A DNA stretch of 10,606 nucleotides from positions 1 to 10,606 of the forward strand of contig CAMDBZ010000033.1 of NCBI GenBank assembly GCA_945889565.1, written 5' to 3'. Both the position numbers and the translations under genes were made by a program. Positions 6,445 through 10,606 of the stretch are shown one piece after another (within the stretch, counting starts at the first letter, position 1; each line of letters starts with the position of its first letter). The notes under the pieces are model-generated. The model was given only the letters and a program-made list of their open reading frames with translations, was not told the DNA's origin and ran no database searches. Source of the DNA: Thermoflexus hugenholtzii JAD2 (GTDB taxonomy: Bacteria; Chloroflexota; Dehalococcoidia; UBA2979).

Positions 6445-6467
6445 AGCGCGGCGAAGATGAGCTTCAT
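6390..6467 (-). other. Hydrophobic leader-like segment in a different frame upstream of the stress-protein gene
   Basis: On the minus strand an ATG at 6467 opens a frame reading MKLIFAALCLLLPLLPLLLL, then GAPGR. It looks like a signal peptide or membrane anchor, and its third codon positions are mostly G or C, as in real genes here. If read on, this frame ends at 6237 without resembling anything. Coding character seems to pass from this frame to the stress-protein frame around 6390-6400. It may be a small membrane peptide, the true start of the downstream gene separated by an indel, or chance. Confidence 0.3.
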
Positions 6468-6578
6468 GACCGGCGCGAGCAGTGCGTCCCGCAATGACTC
6501 GCCCGACGAGCGCCGCGCAGGCGGAGCGCCGTCGTTGTTCGCTCGGTGCGCCAGGGGCCGCGACTCCGGCGTGCTGAG

Positions 6579-8018
6579 ATGAGCCGTGCCGCGCAAGCGC
6601 TCGTGCGGCCGGAGGGCTCGCCGGCGGAGCTGACGTTCCTCGGCGCTACTGGAACGGTGACGGGCTCACGGTTCCTGCTCGAGGTGCAGGGCCGCCGCAT
6701 CCTGATCGAGTGCGGGCTGTACCAGGAGCGGGAGTTTGCGGCGCGCAACTGGGACGGCTTTCCCGTCGACCCGCGATCGATCGATGCGGTGGTGCTCACC
6801 CACGCGCATCTCGATCACTCGGGCTATCTGCCGCGACTGGTCCAGGCCGGGTTCGCCGGACCCGTCTGGTGCACACCTGCTACAGCGTCGCTCGCTGAGA
6901 TCCTCTGGCTGGACGCGGCGCGCATCGCCGTCGAGGACGCGCGCTTCAAGAAGCGGCGCCACGAGCGCGAGGGGCGACGCGGGCCGCACCCGGAGCTCCC
7001 GCTGTACACCGTGGCGGATGCACGACGGGCGATCGGCCTGCTGCGCACCGCCGACTATCGTCAGCGCTGGAGCGTCGCGCCTGGCGTGCGCGCGGAGTTC
7101 CGCGACGCCGGCCACATCCTCGGCTCGGCGACGCTCACGCTCCGCGTCCGCGCGCGTGGCGGCGAGCGCTCGATCACGTTCTCGGGCGACCTCGGGCGGA
7201 CGAGCGAGCCGCCGCTGCACGATCCGGAGCCCCTGGCGGCGCCGGACTACGTCGTCGTCGAATCGACGTACGGGGACCGTGGGCACGCCCCGGCCGACGT
7301 GCTGGGCGAGCTCGAGGCCGTCGTGAATTCGACCGTCGCGGCCGGCGGCAACGTGGTGATCCCGGCGTTCGCGGTCGGCCGCGCGCAGGACGTGCTCTTG
7401 CGCCGCAAGACCCTCATCGACAGCCACCGCATCCCGCGCCTGATGGTCTTCGTTGACAGCCCGATGGCGACGTCGGTGACGGCGCTCTACCGCCAGTACC
7501 GATCGCTGCTCGATCCCGAGCTTGCAGCGGCGTTCAACGGCCGCCGCTCGCCGTTCGAGTTTCCGGGCCTGACGTACGTGCGCTCCGTGGAGGCATCGAA
7601 GGCGATCAACCGCATCGCGGGCTCGACGGTGATCATCGCGGGTGCGGGCATGTGCAACGGCGGCCGCATCAAGCATCACCTCGTGACGAACATCGGACGG
7701 CCCGACAGCACGATCCTCTTCGTCGGCTACCAGGCGCAGGGCACGCTGGGGCGGCGCATCGTCGATGGGGACAACCCGGTCCGCATCCTTGGCGAGCAAC
7801 GCGATGTCCGCGCGCGCATCGCGCGGATCGATGGCTTCTCCGCGCACGCCGACCGCGACGATCTCCTGCGCTGGATCCTGGCGAGCGAACGGCGCCCCAA
7901 GCAGCTGTTCGTCGTGCACGGCGAGGCCGCGGCGACGGAGTCGCTTGTAGCCGCGCTTCGCGAGCGGGGGCTCGATGCCGCCGCGCCGGAGTTCGGCGAA
8001 CGCGTCGCGCTCGAGTAG
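6579..8018 (+). CDS. Beta-CASP metallo-beta-lactamase-fold RNA nuclease
   Basis: The product is a 479-residue zinc-dependent nuclease of the group containing CPSF-73-like bacterial proteins such as Thermus TTHA0252, which degrade or process RNA in the cytoplasm. Motifs run in family order: LTFLGATGTVTGS near the start, LIECGLYQ (motif 1, with Glu), HAHLDH at 75-80 (motif 2), GHILGS with His179 (motif 3) and SGDLGR with Asp204 (motif 4). The beta-CASP part then shows ESTYGDR at 228-234, FAVGRAQ at 264-270, FVDSPMA with Asp293, GMCNGGRIKHHL with His366/367 (motif B), GFSAHAD with His423 (motif C) and VVHGE with His447. All expected metal ligands appear present. I chose ATG 6579; GTG 6546 would add 11 unremarkable residues and GTG 6603 would remove 8. 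No strong ribosome binding site decides. It leads a possible four-gene rightward group. Confidence 0.93.
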   Translation: MSRAAQALVRPEGSPAELTFLGATGTVTGSRFLLEVQGRRILIECGLYQEREFAARNWDGFPVDPRSIDAVVLTHAHLDHSGYLPRLVQAGFAGPVWCTPATASLAEILWLDAARIAVEDARFKKRRHEREGRRGPHPELPLYTVADARRAIGLLRTADYRQRWSVAPGVRAEFRDAGHILGSATLTLRVRARGGERSITFSGDLGRTSEPPLHDPEPLAAPDYVVVESTYGDRGHAPADVLGELEAVVNSTVAAGGNVVIPAFAVGRAQDVLLRRKTLIDSHRIPRLMVFVDSPMATSVTALYRQYRSLLDPELAAAFNGRRSPFEFPGLTYVRSVEASKAINRIAGSTVIIAGAGMCNGGRIKHHLVTNIGRPDSTILFVGYQAQGTLGRRIVDGDNPVRILGEQRDVRARIARIDGFSAHADRDDLLRWILASERRPKQLFVVHGEAAATESLVAALRERGLDAAAPEFGERVALE

Positions 8019-8088
8019 GAGCGGCCGCCGCACGGCCCGTTCGATGCCGTCGTCGCTTGCGCCGCCGCGCCGAGCGCTCTTCGCCGGG

Positions 8089-8104
8089 CGCGATCGCGTA
8101 TCGT
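8089..8104 (+). promoter_or_regulatory. Palindrome and possible -10 box before the hydrolase gene
   Basis: A perfect palindrome CGCGATCGCG (8089-8098) is followed directly by TATCGT (8099-8104), 6 bases before the ATG at 8111. The hydrolase has no visible Shine-Dalgarno sequence, so TATCGT could be a -10 element giving a nearly leaderless message. It rests on a single weak box. Confidence 0.2.
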
Positions 8105-8110
8105 TGCACC

Positions 8111-9205
8111 ATGCGGACACGCGTTGACGGCTGGTCGGTGCGCGCGCGCGTGCGCGCGATCGGCTGGCTGCTCGCGGCGCTCATCTTGCTCGCGGGGTGG
8201 CCGACGATCGATGCCTACGGTCGCGCCGCGGCGCTGCTTGGCGACGCGGTGCTGCGGCTCCCAGTGAGCCCGCTCAGCTGGGTAACGGCCGATCCGATCA
8301 CGGAGGAGTTGCACTGGCCGAACGGCGGCTACGGCGTCTTCACGCGGCCACGGTCGAGCGAGCCGCACGCCACGCTGCTGCTCGTGCTCGGCGCCGAGCC
8401 CGCGGACCCCGATGACCCCCGGGTGCGGCGCCTGCGCGAAGGGCTCGCGCGCATCGGGCTCGCCTCGTTGCTCGTCCGCTCGGAGCCGCTGATCGACAGC
8501 CGTGTGACGCCCGACGAGATTCCGCTGCTCACGGGCGCCTTCGTCGCGCTGCGTGAGCACCCGCGCGTGCGCCCCGACCGGATCGGGCTGCTCGGGCTCT
8601 CGGTCGGCGGGTCGCTCGCGCTGGTCGCGGCGGCCGACCCGGCGATCGCGGACGAGGTCTGGTTCGTGCTCGCCATCGGCCCGTACTTCGATGCTGCGAC
8701 GCTGGCGCTGGAGGTCAACAGCCGCCGCTATCGCACGCCCGCCGGCGTGGTCGCGTGGGACCCCGACGCGACCGCCGTGCGCGTTGTGCGCCGCACGCTC
8801 CTCGCCGCGCTCAGCCCCGCCGATGTCGAGGCGATCGAGGCTGGCCGCGAGCCGCGTTCAGCGGACGGCCGCGTTGCGGCGGAGCTGCTGGCCGCGCCCA
8901 CGCTGGAGCGCGCCGAGCAGCTACTGCCGGCGCTCAGCCCGTCCGTCCGCGAGGCGTTCGCGGCGGTCAGCCCGAGCGCCTACCTGCCGGGCCTGCGGGC
9001 GCCGCTCTACCTGTTGCACGACAACCACGACCCGTTCATCCCGTGGACGCACTCAGAAGCGATCGCGCGTGAGTACACGCCCGACACGTACCATCGGCTC
9101 GACATGTTCGAGCATGTGGACCCGAAGCTCGGGAACGTGCGCATCCTGCTGCGCGACGGCTCGCGGCTGCTGCGGCTGTTCGCGCACATCATCAGGGAGC
9201 GATGA
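8111..9205 (+). CDS. Membrane-anchored alpha/beta hydrolase
   Basis: The product has 364 residues. An uncleaved signal anchor or single helix lies at about 17-30 (AIGWLLAALILLAG) behind a basic start, so the enzyme probably sits on the outer face of the membrane. The alpha/beta hydrolase core shows strand LLLVLGAEP (89-97), a nucleophile elbow GLSVGG with Ser164, DNHDPFIPW with Asp307 as the likely acid, and MFEHVD with His335 as the base. A helical stretch (about 205-290) between Ser and Asp would be the lid. The substrate cannot be read from sequence; an esterase or peptidase-like hydrolase is possible. It begins 92 bases after the nuclease gene. Several in-frame codons lie upstream, but ATG 8111 gives the natural basic-plus-hydrophobic start. 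There is no clear ribosome binding site. Confidence 0.8.
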   Translation: MRTRVDGWSVRARVRAIGWLLAALILLAGWPTIDAYGRAAALLGDAVLRLPVSPLSWVTADPITEELHWPNGGYGVFTRPRSSEPHATLLLVLGAEPADPDDPRVRRLREGLARIGLASLLVRSEPLIDSRVTPDEIPLLTGAFVALREHPRVRPDRIGLLGLSVGGSLALVAAADPAIADEVWFVLAIGPYFDAATLALEVNSRRYRTPAGVVAWDPDATAVRVVRRTLLAALSPADVEAIEAGREPRSADGRVAAELLAAPTLERAEQLLPALSPSVREAFAAVSPSAYLPGLRAPLYLLHDNHDPFIPWTHSEAIAREYTPDTYHRLDMFEHVDPKLGNVRILLRDGSRLLRLFAHIIRER

Positions 9206-9298
9206 GCGCACGCGGCCCGATGGTGAGTGGCGTGGCGGGACCTTTGGACTGTCTCCGTGGCCGTCGGGGGTGCGACGATGACCGGCGCAGGCGGGGAC

Positions 9299-9303
9299 GA
9301 GGG
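9299..9303 (+). promoter_or_regulatory. Ribosome binding site for the small membrane protein
   Basis: GAGGG lies 7 bases before ATG 9311, a better match than the sequence before ATG 9278 (GGGGGTG) or GTG 9227. It is the basis for the chosen start. Confidence 0.4.
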
Positions 9304-9310
9304 CGCGTCA

Positions 9311-9634
9311 ATGATCGCAGCAGGAACGCCGGCAGCGGCGGCGCCGCAACCAGTACTGGTGGATGAGTACGCGGCCGCCGACCGCGCACGGCGGCGCGCG
9401 GCGGCGGTTCGCGTCGGGCGCGCACTCGTCGCGCTTTACGCGGCGTCGTTGCTGCTCTACCTCGCTGTGGTGTTCCTCACGCTGATGACGGTGTACATCC
9501 TCGGGCAGCTGATCGAGCCGTGGATGGGCGCAGCGATCGTTGGCTCCACGCTGCTGCTCGTGTCCATCGTCGTGCTGCGCCGCGCCCTGCGGTACGTGCG
9601 CGCCGCGGTCGATGTCTACATGCACGACGGTTAG
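9311..9634 (+). CDS. Small integral membrane protein with two helices, unknown function
   Basis: From ATG 9311 the product has 107 residues. An Ala/Pro-rich tail and a charged helix (DEYAAADRARRRAAAVR) come first. Two membrane segments follow: about 35-63 (RALVALYAASLLLYLAVVFL and onward to ILGQLI) and about 66-83 (WMGAAIVGSTLLLVSIVVL), then a basic end (RRALRYVR). The positive-inside rule would put both ends in the cytoplasm, making a hairpin. I do not recognise the family. Alternative in-frame starts are ATG 9278 (118 residues) and GTG 9227 (135 residues). It sits 105 bases after the hydrolase and 40 bases before the ligase, so cotranscription is likely. Confidence 0.65.
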   Translation: MIAAGTPAAAAPQPVLVDEYAAADRARRRAAAVRVGRALVALYAASLLLYLAVVFLTLMTVYILGQLIEPWMGAAIVGSTLLLVSIVVLRRALRYVRAAVDVYMHDG

Positions 9635-9660
9635 GCGCCCGCGGGCGGGGCGAGTCGAGC

Positions 9661-9666
9661 GGAGGG
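9661..9666 (+). promoter_or_regulatory. Ribosome binding site deciding the ligase start
   Basis: GGAGGG lies 8 bases before GTG 9675. The later in-frame ATG at 9702 has no comparable site, so GTG 9675 is preferred. Confidence 0.5.
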
Positions 9667-9674
9667 CGGTCGCG

Positions 9675-10606
9675 GTGGCATCCTCCCTGTCGTCGTCCGC
9701 CATGATCGGGAACACGCTCCCGGAGTTGCTCGCGCGCGCGGTCGCGCGGTACGGCGCACGCACGGCGGCGCGCGGGCCGAGCCGAGGCGAGCTCGCCACC
9801 ATCAGCTATGACGAACTCGATCGGCGCAGCGCGCTGCTCCGCGACGAGATCGCGCCGGCGCTGCAGCACGCGGAGTTCGTGCCGCTCTGCGGCCACAACT
9901 CGCTGGAGTGGCTCATTGTGCTGTTCGCGCTGCTGCGTGCCGGAGCCGTGCCGGTGCCGGTGAACCCCGATGCGGACGCGGCCACGCTGCAGGGCATATT
10001 CGACGAACTCGCCCCCGGCGTGGTGGCAGGCGAAGCGCGCGCTCTGGCCCGCGTGCAGCACCGGGCGGCGCGCACGATCGAGCTCGACCGGCTCGACGCG
10101 CCGCCCGTGACCGCGCGCCCGGTGGGCGCCGACGCGGTTGTCGCACCCCATGAGCTCGCGCTCATGCTCTACACGACGGGCACGACCGGTCGTCCGAAGG
10201 GCGTGATGCTGAGCCACCGCAACCTCGTGTCGAATGTCGCCGGTGTGATCGACGCCGTGACGCTCGGCACCGACGATATCGTGCTTGTCGTGCTGCCCCT
10301 GTACCACTCGTTCCCGCTGACCACGGGATGCCTCGCGGCGATCGCCGCGGGCGTGCGCATCGAGCTCGAAGCGCGGCCGACGCGGCTCGCCGCGCGCCTG
10401 GCGGAGGCGCGCCCGACGCTGCTGATCGGCGTGCCCGCGCTGTACGAGGTGCTGCTCAACCGCGTGCGGCATCGCGCCCGCAGCCGGAGCGCGCGCCTCT
10501 ACGTGACGTCCGCCCGCTGGCTGAACCGGCTACTGATCCGGCGCCTCGGCCTGAATGCGGGGCGGCTGCTCTTCCGCCCGCTGCAGCGCGCGCTCGGTGG
10601 GCGCCT
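9675..10606 (+). CDS. AMP-forming acyl-CoA synthetase/ligase, N-terminal 310 codons (runs off right edge)
   Basis: The enzyme activates a carboxylic acid with ATP to an acyl-adenylate and normally passes it to CoA. The frame is open from GTG 9675 to the window end. Visible landmarks are TISYDELDRRSALL (42-55), the family's 'YxELdxxs' start; a core helix and strand (WLIVLFALLRAGAVPVPVNP, 79-98); the P-loop-like A3 motif YTTGTTGRPKGVMLSHRN at 166-183 with Lys175; and LPLYHSFPLTTG at 207-218 (A4-like). Near the edge is GRLLFRPLQRALGGR, the conserved segment before the central domain of FadD-like ligases. The C-terminal lid lies outside. An Arg-rich amphipathic stretch at 263-310 suggests membrane contact. 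A long-chain fatty acid is the likely substrate class, but specificity cannot be read here. Confidence 0.9.
   Translation, partial: MASSLSSSAMIGNTLPELLARAVARYGARTAARGPSRGELATISYDELDRRSALLRDEIAPALQHAEFVPLCGHNSLEWLIVLFALLRAGAVPVPVNPDADAATLQGIFDELAPGVVAGEARALARVQHRAARTIELDRLDAPPVTARPVGADAVVAPHELALMLYTTGTTGRPKGVMLSHRNLVSNVAGVIDAVTLGTDDIVLVVLPLYHSFPLTTGCLAAIAAGVRIELEARPTRLAARLAEARPTLLIGVPALYEVLLNRVRHRARSRSARLYVTSARWLNRLLIRRLGLNAGRLLFRPLQRALGGR

Noticed and set aside
5380..6582. Rightward open frame spanning the tRNA and the stress-protein gene
   Set aside because: It reads through a tRNA and across the antisense of a recognisable Usp domain, and its product is low-complexity Arg/Ala.
9202..9363. 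Small frame starting with an ATGA overlap at the hydrolase stop
   Set aside because: It gives about 53 Arg/Gly-rich residues with poor codon pattern. The membrane protein in another frame, with a better ribosome binding site, explains the region.
9477..10472. Leftward open frame of 331 codons opposite the acyl ligase
   Set aside because: It is antisense to clear AMP-ligase motifs and rich in Arg/His with no fold signature.

Overview
The window is very GC-rich DNA with G/C strongly favoured at third codon positions. I see no phage genes, insertion sequences, CRISPR arrays or recombination genes, so it reads as chromosomal sequence from a high-GC bacterium. The best guess at lineage is Chloroflexota (Dehalococcoidia- or Thermomicrobia-like). 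This is inference from protein style: a giant secreted protease with tandem Ig-like repeats, a Thr/Pro linker and a C-terminal 'GW-LV-W-G' module. There is no rRNA or other phylogenetic marker to settle it.

Left part (1-5636). The first 177 bases hold the start of a leftward gene of unknown function that runs off the window. Diverging from it across a gap of about 110 bases is a very large secreted protein. It has a signal peptide, a propeptide-like region and a subtilisin/sedolisin-fold peptidase with an apparent Asp-Glu-Ser active site. Eight Ig-like repeats of about 105 residues follow, then a Gly and Thr/Pro linker, a beta-rich domain and a C-terminal module. As written, the reading frame breaks once, near base 2340. 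Adding one C there restores a single protein of about 1782 residues, so it is either an assembly error or a genuine disruption.

Middle (5637-6578). A tRNA with a CAU anticodon and an encoded CCA follows 56 bases after the protease, with a plausible -10 box just upstream. A long GC-rich hairpin lies between it and a leftward universal-stress-protein gene. The C-terminal half of that gene is clear, but its N-terminus is irregular and may hide another frame break.

Right part (6579-10606). Four rightward genes are spaced 92, 105 and 40 bases apart and could be cotranscribed: a beta-CASP metallo-beta-lactamase-fold RNA nuclease, a membrane-anchored alpha/beta hydrolase, a small protein with two membrane helices, and the first 310 codons of an AMP-forming acyl-CoA synthetase that runs off the right edge. 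The hydrolase, membrane protein and ligase would suit acyl or lipid metabolism at the membrane, but this rests on context only.

The most interesting items are the protease with Glu at the usual His position, its frame break, its repeat architecture and C-terminal module, and the irregular start of the stress-protein gene. I did not find a recognisable new multi-gene system.
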